A stretch of 13,635 nt of DNA from Methanomassiliicoccaceae archaeon UBA404 (GTDB lineage: Archaea > Thermoplasmatota > Thermoplasmata > Methanomassiliicoccales > Methanomethylophilaceae). The notes beneath the pieces were generated by a model. It saw only the letters and a list, made by a program, of their open reading frames with translations. It was not told where the DNA came from and did not search any database. Shown here one piece after another: positions 7,094-13,635 of the stretch; within the stretch, counting starts at the first letter, position 1, and each line of letters begins with the position of its first letter. The translations under genes were made by a program, and so were the position numbers. The stretch covers positions 1-13,635 of the forward strand of contig DAHY01000035.1 of NCBI GenBank assembly GCA_002498605.1, written 5' to 3'.

Positions 7094-7884
7094 TCAGGCT
7101 GGGGTTCACAAGACCTGCCGAGAGACTTGAAAATTCCGTCAAAAAAGCGGAAGAAATGGGTTTCGAAGTCTTGAGTGCCCCATCCATGAAAATAATCACG
7201 GGAGACGAAGAAGAGTTCCTTAAAGCACGGAATTATCTTTCTTCTGGCAAAGCGTCCTTTGCCGTCTTCGGTTCGGTCACCGCAGTGGAAAAATGCATTG
7301 AGGCGTACGGGGACGGATTTCCTTCCCTGTTCAGGAACGTTGAAGTAATTTCCATAGGGCCGGGCACCGAAAGAGCCCTCGCCGCCGCCGGGATAAAATC
7401 CGACATGATGCCGGACGAATATTCTTCGTACGGCATTGTGGATATGATGAAAAACAGGGTCGGCGGAAAAACCGTTCTTTTGGTAAGATCCGACAGCGGC
7501 ACAAAGGTTCTTTTTGAAGGTCTGTCCGATGCGGGGGCCGATGTGGTAACAATAGCCGCATACAAACTGGAAGAGTTCGGAGTTACGCCGGAATTATCCG
7601 AAATCATGAATTCCGTCGCCGACGGAACTTTGGACGTGATGGCCTTCACCAGCCCCAAATCCTCCGCGATTTTTTACTCGCAGATGAAAAGCAGATTCGG
7701 AGAGAAAGAAGCATCGGCTCTTATGCACTCCGTGAAAATCGCCGCCATCGGAAACCCCACTGCGGACGCACTGAGGAAACAGAACATGGAACCCGATATA
7801 ATTGCCTCGGAGTTCACGTTTTCCGGGATGCTGAAGGCCATAGCATCATTCTTTGGCATGCCTGTCGCAGGCAACAAGGAATGA
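7090..7884 (+). CDS. hemD: Uroporphyrinogen-III synthase
   Basis: Closes hydroxymethylbilane with inversion of ring D to uroporphyrinogen III. 264 residues. The family is poorly conserved, but the usual landmarks occur in order: IRLGFTRPAERLENSVKKAEEMGFEV at the start; AVFGSVTAVEKC near residue 60; the hinge ISIGPGTERALAAAGIKSDMMPDEYSSYGIVDMM; VLLVRSDSG opening the second domain half; then MAFTSPKSSAIFY and AIGNPTADALRK near the C-terminus, the two segments most typical of HemD. The gene order after hemC and SUMT supports the call. It starts in an ATGA overlap with cobA. Its last 39 bp run antisense over the end of cbiA. No T-rich terminator follows on the plus strand. Confidence 0.88.
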   Translation: MIRLGFTRPAERLENSVKKAEEMGFEVLSAPSMKIITGDEEEFLKARNYLSSGKASFAVFGSVTAVEKCIEAYGDGFPSLFRNVEVISIGPGTERALAAAGIKSDMMPDEYSSYGIVDMMKNRVGGKTVLLVRSDSGTKVLFEGLSDAGADVVTIAAYKLEEFGVTPELSEIMNSVADGTLDVMAFTSPKSSAIFYSQMKSRFGEKEASALMHSVKIAAIGNPTADALRKQNMEPDIIASEFTFSGMLKAIASFFGMPVAGNKE

Positions 7885-9201
7885 ATAAGGCAATTTCGGA
7901 TTCGAATAATAGAACACGTGGGGGAATCCCAGCATAAGCGATTCCGATCCGTGTATGCAATCGTATTTTCTGCCGGAACTTTTTTCAGCCTGCCAACCGT
8001 TTCCGTCGTTGTCGGTGTTCCAGTAGTGGAATTCGTGTCCTTTTACGGTATTGCCCTGTGACAGCATCTGTCCTTCTTTCGGAGTGAGCGTAACATACCC
8101 GAATCTGGACAGTTTACCCATGTGGGAACATTTTCCTTTGACGAATCCGACCATCGGGTAAGTCTTGCCGTCGATTCCTTCCAGTTCGTTGTGAAGATAC
8201 ATGAAACCCCCGCTTTCCGCCATACATGGCAGACCGGATTCGAGTTTTTCCTTTATCGCGGACAGCATGGATTTGTTTTCGCTGAGTTTCTCGGCATGAA
8301 GTTCCGGATAACCGCCGGAGAATATCAGACCCTGAATGCCATCGGGCAGTTCGGAATCGTTGAGCGGGGAAAATTCAACTATTTCGGCTCCGCATTCTTT
8401 CAGCAGAGAAACATTGTCTTCATACGTAAAACAAAACGCATCATCATGTGCCAGACCGATTTTTACTTTGTTTTCAAGCTTATCAAACAAAGGCTGTTCG
8501 AATTCCAAATCTTCGGCAGTGTTTGCGATTTCAATCAAACGGTCTATATTCAGAGTCTTTTCGAAAACTTTGGCGAGTCCGGATAATTTTTCTTTCAGCA
8601 TAACCACTTCATCGGGCAGAACAAGACCCAGATGTCTGCTTTCTATGGCCATGTCGCTAAGGCGCGGTACATATCCAATCACTTCGACGCCGGTTTCTTT
8701 TTCTATTATTGGTTTCAGGCCGTTGTACACATGTTCGGACATCCTGTTCAGGATTACTCCTTTTATGTTGTTATTTTCAATATAGTCCCTGAAACCTTTG
8801 ATAATGGGTATGCAGGATATGCTGGCACCTTTGCAATCAACCACAAGTATCGCGGGAGATTTCATTTTTTTGGAAACATCGTGGGAGCTGGCTTCGGTGG
8901 ATGTAATACCGATTCCGTCGTAAAACCCCATGACGCCTTCAATGACGGAAATATCCGTGTCTTTCGCAGATTTGACAAAAAGATACCGCAGCAGATTATC
9001 GTCGCAGAAAAAGGAATCCAGATTCTTGGATTTGGTTCCTATCACTTTGCCGTGAAACATTGGATCGATGTAATCCGGCCCGCATTTGAACGAAGAAACT
9101 TTAAGACCCCTGTCAACCAGAGCCTGAAGTATTCCGCAGGTTACCGTGGTTTTGCCGCTTCCGCTCGAAGGTGCGGCTATAAGGAACCGGGGGCAGGTCA
9201 T
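7846..9201 (-). CDS. cbiA: Cobyrinate a,c-diamide synthase with variant glutaminase site
   Basis: ATP-dependent amidation of the a and c carboxylates of cobyrinate, or possibly of Ni-sirohydrochlorin if it doubles as CfbB in a methanogen. 451 residues in two domains. The N-terminal synthetase (about 1-200) has the P-loop APSSGSGKTT (10-19), the substrate motif CGPDYIDPMFH (Asp43, Tyr44, Asp46, matching Salmonella Asp45, Tyr46, Asp48) and VIEGVMGFYDG (Glu88). The C-terminal class I glutamine amidotransferase-like domain (about 250-445) has the oxyanion segment FSGGYPELHAEKL and GHEFHYWN. The nucleophile elbow, however, reads AESGGFMYL with Ser330 (codon 8212-8214) in place of the expected Cys. 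The C-terminal His motif is FPHVFYYSNP rather than YxHxHFxSNP. Glutamine use is therefore doubtful. ATG 9201 overlaps the upstream stop by ATGA; an upstream extension to 9219 lacks family similarity. Last gene of the cbi operon. Confidence 0.92.
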   Translation of the reverse strand: MTCPRFLIAAPSSGSGKTTVTCGILQALVDRGLKVSSFKCGPDYIDPMFHGKVIGTKSKNLDSFFCDDNLLRYLFVKSAKDTDISVIEGVMGFYDGIGITSTEASSHDVSKKMKSPAILVVDCKGASISCIPIIKGFRDYIENNNIKGVILNRMSEHVYNGLKPIIEKETGVEVIGYVPRLSDMAIESRHLGLVLPDEVVMLKEKLSGLAKVFEKTLNIDRLIEIANTAEDLEFEQPLFDKLENKVKIGLAHDDAFCFTYEDNVSLLKECGAEIVEFSPLNDSELPDGIQGLIFSGGYPELHAEKLSENKSMLSAIKEKLESGLPCMAESGGFMYLHNELEGIDGKTYPMVGFVKGKCSHMGKLSRFGYVTLTPKEGQMLSQGNTVKGHEFHYWNTDNDGNGWQAEKSSGRKYDCIHGSESLMLGFPHVFYYSNPKLPYSFLVACDRHAKE

Positions 9202-11183
9202 TGGACACCGCCTCTGCAAACCGTGATGTAAACAGGATTATGAGCGGTCATAAGATGATATCCCCCGAGATGTCTGGCTCTTGAAACATTGACGCAAATC
9301 GTTTCTTCTTCTATTATATTCGGTCCGTTGATGCAACGCATCGTTTCGGCCAAAGTTTCCAACGTGACCGATGTTATGACCATTCTGATTTCGGGATTCT
9401 TTTCGATCAGCGTGTTTATGATGGATTCCAGATTCCCGGAGGAACCTCCGATAAAAGCGTGAGTCGGTACGGGAAGATCTTTCAATACGTCAGGTGCCAG
9501 TCCCTCAATCGCTTTAACGTTGGGAGTACCGAATTTTTTACTGTTTTGTTTTATAAGATCGACCGCTTCTTTGTTTCTCTCCACGGCATAAACCTGACCG
9601 GATACCGCGACGGAAGCCATTTCTATCGAAACCGAACCGGTTCCGGCGCCTACGTCGTAAACAACCGAATCATTTCCCAGACCGAGCTTTACGACCGAAA
9701 GTGAACGGACTTCGCTTTTTGTCATGGGTGCCGTACCGCGGATAAAATCATCGTCGGATATGCCCAGAGGAATTACGTCCGTGGCATCCGGGTTCTTGAT
9801 AAAGGCAACGCAAAGTCTTCCCAAAGACATATCCAGAATCTCTTTCGGGGTTCCGAAGTCAATCCGTTCTTCGGGAGATCCGAAGTCCTGACCCACTGCG
9901 ATTTTCACATCGTCCAAACCGTGATAGGACAGCTCTCTGCAGATATCGTGAACCGACTCCTCCCCCCTTAGCAGGGTGAACAGTCTTTTGTGACGTTTTA
10001 CGAGTCCTACGATATTGTCTTCGCGGCCGTGAAGACTGGTCAGATAAACATCGTCCCAGGACTCCCCCAGTTTTGAAAAGAAGTATGAAATCGAAGAAAT
10101 TCCGGGAAGGACATTCACATCATACCCGGTACCTTCGAACACCGAGAGAAGTTTCTTTGTGCCGCTGTAATACCCCGTATCCCCGGACATAACCATGGTG
10201 ATGTTGCCGTATTGCGGATTCTTTTCGACATAATCGAAAATCTCCTCCGCGCGGTATTCCTCAAGAATTTTCTTTCCGGTCAGGTCGAAAGGCGTCAGCA
10301 TTCTTTTTGCTCCGATTACCAAATCGGAATTCCTGACCGAATCGATGACGGCCGTGGTAAGATTGGACGGGTTTCCGGTTCCGACTCCCGCAATGGTTAT
10401 TTTTCTTTTTTTCTCGGGAGCGTTGACGGAAAACAAATCCGCAAGCATCTTTTCAGCTTCTTTCAACGACACGCCCTCGTGTTCTTCCGGACGGCCTATT
10501 ATAATCGGAACAACTCCGGCCTTGGCGGCCGCGGACATTTTATCTTCGAATCCCCCCACCGAACCGGAATCTTTGGTAACCAGATACTTCGCGTTTACGT
10601 GTTTCATCATGGCAAGATTTAGATCCTCGCCGTACGGACCTTCCATGCACATCAGATTTCTTCCTTCGAATCCCAACTGTGAGCATTTTTCCGCAACATT
10701 GGGTAACGACAGGACTCTTGCGAACACTCTGTCTTTGTAATCGGGAATCGACGTAAACGCGGACAGCTCGTTGCTTCCGGTGGTTACGAATATGTTTCCT
10801 TCGGTTTTTGAGAGATATTCAACCGCCGAGGGAATATCCGGAAAAGTAATCACATTCCCCGTATCGTCGCTGTTCGGACGGACGATTCTTATCAGGCGGG
10901 CATTGCTTTTTTCTGCGGCTTCCCGTACATGTGCGGATTTTTTTACCGCGTAAGGGTGAGTGGCGTCAATGACAACATCGAATTCTTTCATTCTCTCGGC
11001 CATTTCTTCGACGCCGCGGATACTTTCAAGTTTAACGTAATCGTTCACTTCGATTGCCGATTCCCCGTATTCGGTTGCGGTGCTGACCGTGACTTCGATT
11101 TCATTTTTACTGAGAAAATCCGCCAGTTCCCTTCCTTCGGTGGTTCCGGCAAACAACAGTGCGTTACGTTTCAAATCATTCAT
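9198..11183 (-). CDS. CbiJ-CbiE-CbiT fusion: precorrin-6A reductase, C5- and C15-methyltransferases
   Basis: A 661-residue fusion of three corrin-ring enzymes. Residues 1 to about 258 are CobK/CbiJ-like, NAD(P)H-dependent precorrin-6A reductase: LLFAGTTEGRELADFL, DATHPYAVKKS (73-83), ARLIRIVRP, YLVTKDSGSVGGFEDKM. About 261-468 is CbiE, C5-methyltransferase of the tetrapyrrole methylase fold: ITIAGVGTGNPSNLT, VMSGDTGYYS, VLPGISSISYFFSKLG, LTSLHGRE. About 480-661 is CbiT, C15-methyltransferase and decarboxylase: IRGTAPMTKSEVRSL, the SAM loop VVYDVGAGTGSVSIEMA (507-523), YAVERN, FIGGSSGNLESII. Together they carry precorrin-6A to precorrin-8, presumably in the cobalt forms. ATG 11183 overlaps the cbiG end by 8 bp, but its GGAG directly abuts it. 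A TTG at 11174 with better GGAG spacing, giving a protein three residues shorter, is possible. Confidence 0.93.
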   Translation of the reverse strand: MNDLKRNALLFAGTTEGRELADFLSKNEIEVTVSTATEYGESAIEVNDYVKLESIRGVEEMAERMKEFDVVIDATHPYAVKKSAHVREAAEKSNARLIRIVRPNSDDTGNVITFPDIPSAVEYLSKTEGNIFVTTGSNELSAFTSIPDYKDRVFARVLSLPNVAEKCSQLGFEGRNLMCMEGPYGEDLNLAMMKHVNAKYLVTKDSGSVGGFEDKMSAAAKAGVVPIIIGRPEEHEGVSLKEAEKMLADLFSVNAPEKKRKITIAGVGTGNPSNLTTAVIDSVRNSDLVIGAKRMLTPFDLTGKKILEEYRAEEIFDYVEKNPQYGNITMVMSGDTGYYSGTKKLLSVFEGTGYDVNVLPGISSISYFFSKLGESWDDVYLTSLHGREDNIVGLVKRHKRLFTLLRGEESVHDICRELSYHGLDDVKIAVGQDFGSPEERIDFGTPKEILDMSLGRLCVAFIKNPDATDVIPLGISDDDFIRGTAPMTKSEVRSLSVVKLGLGNDSVVYDVGAGTGSVSIEMASVAVSGQVYAVERNKEAVDLIKQNSKKFGTPNVKAIEGLAPDVLKDLPVPTHAFIGGSSGNLESIINTLIEKNPEIRMVITSVTLETLAETMRCINGPNIIEEETICVNVSRARHLGGYHLMTAHNPVYITVCRGGVQ

Positions 11184-12207
11184 CTCCGAAATTAAATTCA
11201 AAAGGTTCTCTTGCCACCGCCACGGTAACTCCGTCAAGTCCGATTTTTCTTATCACGATTTTCCCATCGGTCGAAGCGAGAACGGCAGATCGTTCGCAGA
11301 CGCAATCCACGCCGGTTGTTTTTCTTACAAACTCGGAAACCGTAAAATCCCCGTTCTGCAACGCGTTCAGTTCGTCGGAGGTGAAAAACACAATCGGTAC
11401 TTTCAATTCGTCCGAAAATTCCAAAAGACCGACTTCGTCGCTTTTCAGGTCTATGCTGGCAATCATTCTTATGCTTTTTATTGAAATGTTATTTTCCGAA
11501 AGTGTTTTACGAACCGCATTGTCGATTTTTTCCTTGGGGGTGTTTCTTCTGCATCCGATTCCCAAAACATGGTTTTTAGGAATAAGTCTGAGCGTTTTCC
11601 TGAATGCCGAAGAATTACCGGATGTAATGTAAATACCCAGTTCCGGTTCTTCGGATTCTACAAGTCCGGCGGGAATATTCCCGGTGTACGGATAATCGCT
11701 TTTGAATCCTATCCTTTCATTGTGCAAAACTGCGGCGGAAACATCCTTTGCCAGTTTCATATTGCTGATTGCCATGTTCCTGGATACCGCAAAACTGTCG
11801 ACGGAGAATTTTTTGTTCAAATCCGTCGCAGTGGATATTACGGGGTTGGCACCCGTGATTTCCGAAACGGTGTAAGCAAGATCGTTTGCTCCCCCGATAT
11901 GTCCCGATAACAGCGATATCGAGTTTCTGCCCAGTTCATCGATACAGACTACGGCGGGATCGGTGGTTTTGTCTCTGACATACGGAGCTATGGTCCGTAC
12001 GGCGATTCCCGTGGCCCCCACGAAAATTATGGCGTCCGCTTCCTTAAACGACGCTTCTGCCCATTGGGTAATCGGAACGCGTATCGGTTCCGCCCCTTCG
12101 GTAACAGCCGACGTTTTCGAGAAGACTTTGTTTTCCATACCCAGATTTTTTGAAATTTTTAAAGCCAGTTCGCTTCCTTTCAAAGAAAAAGCAACAATGT
12201 GAATCAT
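11176..12207 (-). CDS. cbiG: Cobalt-precorrin-5A hydrolase
   Basis: Opens the delta-lactone of cobalt-precorrin-5A and releases acetaldehyde to give 5B in the anaerobic pathway. 343 residues. The N- and central-domain signatures are FVGATGIAVRTIAPYVRDK (62-80), ID.LGRNSISLLSGHIGGAN (89-108) and ISTATDLN (124-131). The C-terminal CbiG domain begins near VLGIGCRRNTPKEKI (214-228) and ends with GVDCVCERSAVLAS before the final strand. Length and domain order are normal, and there is no CbiF fusion. Its presence, with CbiD, marks the route as the anaerobic (early cobalt insertion) type. ATG 12207 shares ATGA with the end of cbiD and has the strongest Shine-Dalgarno site in the window. The stop lies 8 bp inside the following fusion gene. 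Confidence 0.94.
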   Translation of the reverse strand: MIHIVAFSLKGSELALKISKNLGMENKVFSKTSAVTEGAEPIRVPITQWAEASFKEADAIIFVGATGIAVRTIAPYVRDKTTDPAVVCIDELGRNSISLLSGHIGGANDLAYTVSEITGANPVISTATDLNKKFSVDSFAVSRNMAISNMKLAKDVSAAVLHNERIGFKSDYPYTGNIPAGLVESEEPELGIYITSGNSSAFRKTLRLIPKNHVLGIGCRRNTPKEKIDNAVRKTLSENNISIKSIRMIASIDLKSDEVGLLEFSDELKVPIVFFTSDELNALQNGDFTVSEFVRKTTGVDCVCERSAVLASTDGKIVIRKIGLDGVTVAVAREPFEFNFGDE

Positions 12208-13355
12208 AGTATCTTTCCTCCCAATTCATTCAGTAAATCATCGGACGAGGGAGACCGGCCGATTAAACCGTATTCCGACGAGAACATTATCGTACCGCAT
12301 CTGACGGTGTTTCCGGTACGCACATTCATGTTATATTCCGCTTTTTCGGAAATGATTTTCATAACCCCGCCTATAAGTCCGGCTTCGTTGATGTAATACA
12401 GCGCATCGTCGGTGGAAACGGAAGCCATTATGTTCTTCAGAACTTCGTTGGACGCATCTACAAGTGCGGAGTTTGCCGCAAGTATTTCCATCCGGGATCC
12501 GGATTCTCTGGAGTGGGTGTTCATTATCCCCCCCGCCAGCTTTACCAGCTTACCCAGATTGCCTATCAGCAATAAATTTTTGAATTCCAATTCTGCGGCG
12601 TAATCAAGAGTTTCGCCTATGTAGTTGCTGCATTTGACCGCGGATTCAGGATCCAGGCCGTCAATGGCTTCCACGTATCCCGCCCCGTAATTTCCCGGGA
12701 CGACCAGAAGGGTATCCGACCCTTCTTCCTTCCGGACTCTCATTTCCGCTTTTATCGTATCGACAATGGCTTTCTCGCTCATGGGTTCGACGATTCCGGA
12801 AGTTCCGAGAACGGAAATGCCGCCGATTATTCCAAGACGGGGATTGAAGGTTTTTTCGGCCAGTTCCACGCCTTCCGGTATAGATATGATTACATCGAAT
12901 CCCCCGTTGTAATTCAGATTTCCGCGGACATCTTCCAAAGCTTCGACAATCATGTTTCTGGGAACACGGTTTATGGCGGCGTTCCCCACGGGCTGGTCCA
13001 ATCCTTTTTTCGTAACCCGTCCGACGCCGGTTCCGCCGTCGACGGTTATTCCTTCCGCCGACAACGATACCGCGGAATATACCAAAGATCCGTGGGTGAC
13101 ATCGATATCGTCGCCGCCGTCTTTTCTGACCGCGCATTTTACGTTGCCGTCGTTAATTTCCGCATCTTCGACATCAAGACTGAGACGTATTCCCTTGGGT
13201 GTCAGGATACTTACCGTTTTTACGGTTTTTCCGGTAAGCAGCATTTCCGCCGCCGCTTTTGAAGCCGCGGCGGCACAGGTGCCGGTGGTGTGGCCTCTCT
13301 TCAGAATTTTACCGCCCACGTTTATGGACATTTCATCGTTTTTAGATTCGTTCAT
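12204..13355 (-). CDS. cbiD: Cobalt-precorrin-5B C1-methyltransferase
   Basis: SAM-dependent C1 methylation of cobalt-precorrin-5B to 6A, the step after CbiG. 383 residues. The family signature LKRGHTTGTCAAAASKAA is at 18-35. TGVGRVTKKGLDQPVGNAAIN (109-129), VLGTSGIVEPMSEKAI (182-197) and VVPGNYG follow. The C-terminal half has the usual LIGNLGKLVKLAGGIMNTHS stretch. First gene of the minus-strand operon. ATG 13355 was chosen, about 9 nt after the presumed transcription start (near-leaderless). An in-frame ATG at 13331 (MSINVGGKILKRG) would drop eight residues and also fits the family opening; neither has a strong Shine-Dalgarno. It ends in an ATGA overlap with cbiG. CbiD is characteristic of the anaerobic pathway, which supports a strictly or facultatively anaerobic host. 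Confidence 0.95.
   Translation of the reverse strand: MNESKNDEMSINVGGKILKRGHTTGTCAAAASKAAAEMLLTGKTVKTVSILTPKGIRLSLDVEDAEINDGNVKCAVRKDGGDDIDVTHGSLVYSAVSLSAEGITVDGGTGVGRVTKKGLDQPVGNAAINRVPRNMIVEALEDVRGNLNYNGGFDVIISIPEGVELAEKTFNPRLGIIGGISVLGTSGIVEPMSEKAIVDTIKAEMRVRKEEGSDTLLVVPGNYGAGYVEAIDGLDPESAVKCSNYIGETLDYAAELEFKNLLLIGNLGKLVKLAGGIMNTHSRESGSRMEILAANSALVDASNEVLKNIMASVSTDDALYYINEAGLIGGVMKIISEKAEYNMNVRTGNTVRCGTIMFSSEYGLIGRSPSSDDLLNELGGKIL
12217..12222 (-). promoter_or_regulatory. Strong Shine-Dalgarno for cbiG
   Basis: On the minus strand GGGAGG (12222-12217) lies 9 nt before the cbiG ATG at 12207, inside the 3' end of cbiD. It is the best ribosome-binding match in the window and fixes the cbiG start. 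Confidence 0.6.
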
Positions 13356-13372
13356 GTCTCAGCTCTTTGTTC

Positions 13373-13412
13373 GAATTATTGCCCGTGTTATAACATTTTT
13401 CAGCAATAATTC
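13373..13412 (-). promoter_or_regulatory. Presumed cbiD promoter with flanking 10-bp inverted repeat
   Basis: GAATTATTGC at 13373-13382 and GCAATAATTC at 13403-13412 form a perfect 10-bp inverted repeat with a 20-bp spacer (30 bp, about three helical turns, centre to centre). Within the spacer is the palindromic TATA-like GTTATAAC (13387-13394), preceded on the minus strand by a purine-rich GAAAAA, as expected of a BRE. Transcription of cbiD would start near 13364, giving a very short leader. The repeat is observed. Its role as an operator is inferred. Confidence 0.5.
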
Positions 13413-13428
13413 TGGATATACCATCCAA

Positions 13429-13437
13429 CTTAAATAA
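13429..13437 (+). promoter_or_regulatory. Presumed cbiL TATA box
   Basis: CTTAAATAA at 13429-13437 resembles the archaeal TATA consensus. The expected start is near 13458, giving a leader of about 24 nt that includes the cbiL Shine-Dalgarno. It is the plus-strand half of a divergent promoter pair with cbiD in the 126-bp intergenic region 13356-13481. Confidence 0.5.
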
Positions 13438-13470
13438 ACGTATACTATGTACGGATAATCATACTATTCG

Positions 13471-13475
13471 GGTGA
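13471..13475 (+). promoter_or_regulatory. Shine-Dalgarno GGTGA for cbiL
   Basis: GGTGA at 13471-13475 lies 6 nt before the ATG at 13482. It matches the archaeal 16S 3' end and fixes the cbiL start. Confidence 0.6.
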
Positions 13476-13481
13476 AACTTG

Positions 13482-13635
13482 ATGAAAGGAAAATTATACG
13501 GCGTCAGTGTGGGTCCGGGAGATCCCGGCCTTATAACTGTCAAAGCCAAAGAACTGATCGATAAATCCGCAGTGATAGCTTACCCCGTCAACAAACGCGG
13601 TGAAGACAGCACCGCATTGGATATAGTAAAAGGTG
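13482..13635 (+). CDS. cbiL: Precorrin-2 / cobalt-factor-II C20-methyltransferase (3'-partial)
   Basis: SAM-dependent C20 methylation, the first ring methylation specific to the corrin branch. Only the first 51 codons are in the window. They show the tetrapyrrole-methylase SAM loop YGVSVGPGDPGLITVKAKELI (about 6-26), then VIAYPVNKRGEDSTALDIV. The pair GVGPGDP..LITLKA and a YPV segment soon after is typical of CbiL/CobI rather than of CbiF, CbiH or SUMT. It is transcribed divergently from cbiD and runs off the right edge, so further cbi genes probably follow. Its substrate comes from SUMT and the precorrin-2 dehydrogenase of the left-hand operon after cobalt insertion by a chelatase not seen here. 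Confidence 0.88.
   Translation, partial: MKGKLYGVSVGPGDPGLITVKAKELIDKSAVIAYPVNKRGEDSTALDIVKG

Noticed and set aside
13440..13464. A NikR-type operator (GTATGA-N16-TCATAC)
   Set aside because: TCATAC occurs at 13459-13464, but the partner is GTATAC at 13440-13445 with a 13-nt gap, so neither the half-site nor the spacing fits.
13356..13481. A cobalamin riboswitch upstream of cbiD or cbiL
   Set aside because: The intergenic region is only 126 bp and shared by two divergent promoters. I see no B12-box (GCCACTG-like) sequence, and the expected leaders are about 10-25 nt, far too short for the aptamer.
1..13635. Mobile elements, CRISPR arrays, tRNA or rRNA genes
   Set aside because: The window is nearly fully coding with metabolic genes. 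I found no transposase, terminal repeats, spaced repeat arrays or RNA-gene sequence, and base composition looks even along the window.

Overview
The window is a dense tetrapyrrole (haem precursor and cobalamin) biosynthesis locus, and almost every base is coding. The organism is most likely an archaeon, possibly a methanogen-type Thermoplasmatota such as Methanomassiliicoccales. The signs are: archaeal-style TATA elements about 25 bp before the expected transcription starts; Shine-Dalgarno sites of the GGTGA(T) or GGAG type; a C5-pathway HemA with a divergent N-terminus; many AGA/AGG arginine codons; and no cobalamin riboswitch ahead of the cobalamin genes. This assignment is inference from style. 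An anaerobic bacterium is not excluded.

Layout. (1) 1-1292 (+): O-acetylhomoserine sulfhydrylase (metY), missing only its first few codons. (2) 1293-1396: a promoter with a TATA-like element in the loop of a perfect 8-bp inverted repeat. (3) 1397-7884 (+): seven genes in one apparent operon, precorrin-2 dehydrogenase, hemA, hemB, hemL, hemC, SUMT (cobA) and hemD. All junctions are 4-bp ATGA overlaps except hemA/hemB, which overlap by about 83 bp. (4) 7846-13355 (-): a converging operon read in the order cbiD, cbiG, a cbiJ-cbiE-cbiT triple fusion, cbiA. Its last gene overlaps the 3' end of hemD by 39 bp. (5) 13356-13481: a divergent promoter region with a perfect 10-bp inverted repeat around the cbiD-side TATA element and a second TATA element for the right-hand gene. 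(6) 13482-13635 (+): the start of cbiL.

How the genes work together. The plus-strand operon encodes the complete route from glutamyl-tRNA to uroporphyrinogen III (HemA, HemL, HemB, HemC, HemD), then to precorrin-2 (SUMT) and sirohydrochlorin (dehydrogenase). The minus-strand operon and cbiL supply the anaerobic corrin steps: C20 methylation (CbiL), 5A to 5B (CbiG), 5B to 6A (CbiD), 6A to 6B to 7 to 8 (the CbiJ-CbiT-CbiE activities, all in one polypeptide), and a,c-diamidation (CbiA). CbiK/X, CbiH, CbiF and CbiC are not in the window. cbiL runs off the right edge, so some may follow it.

The pathway is well known, and I do not see a wholly new system. The best oddities are a CbiA whose glutaminase domain carries Ser where the nucleophilic Cys belongs, the three-enzyme CbiJ-CbiE-CbiT fusion, a precorrin-2 dehydrogenase lacking the usual active-site Asp, and inverted repeats framing the presumed TATA boxes of both operons.
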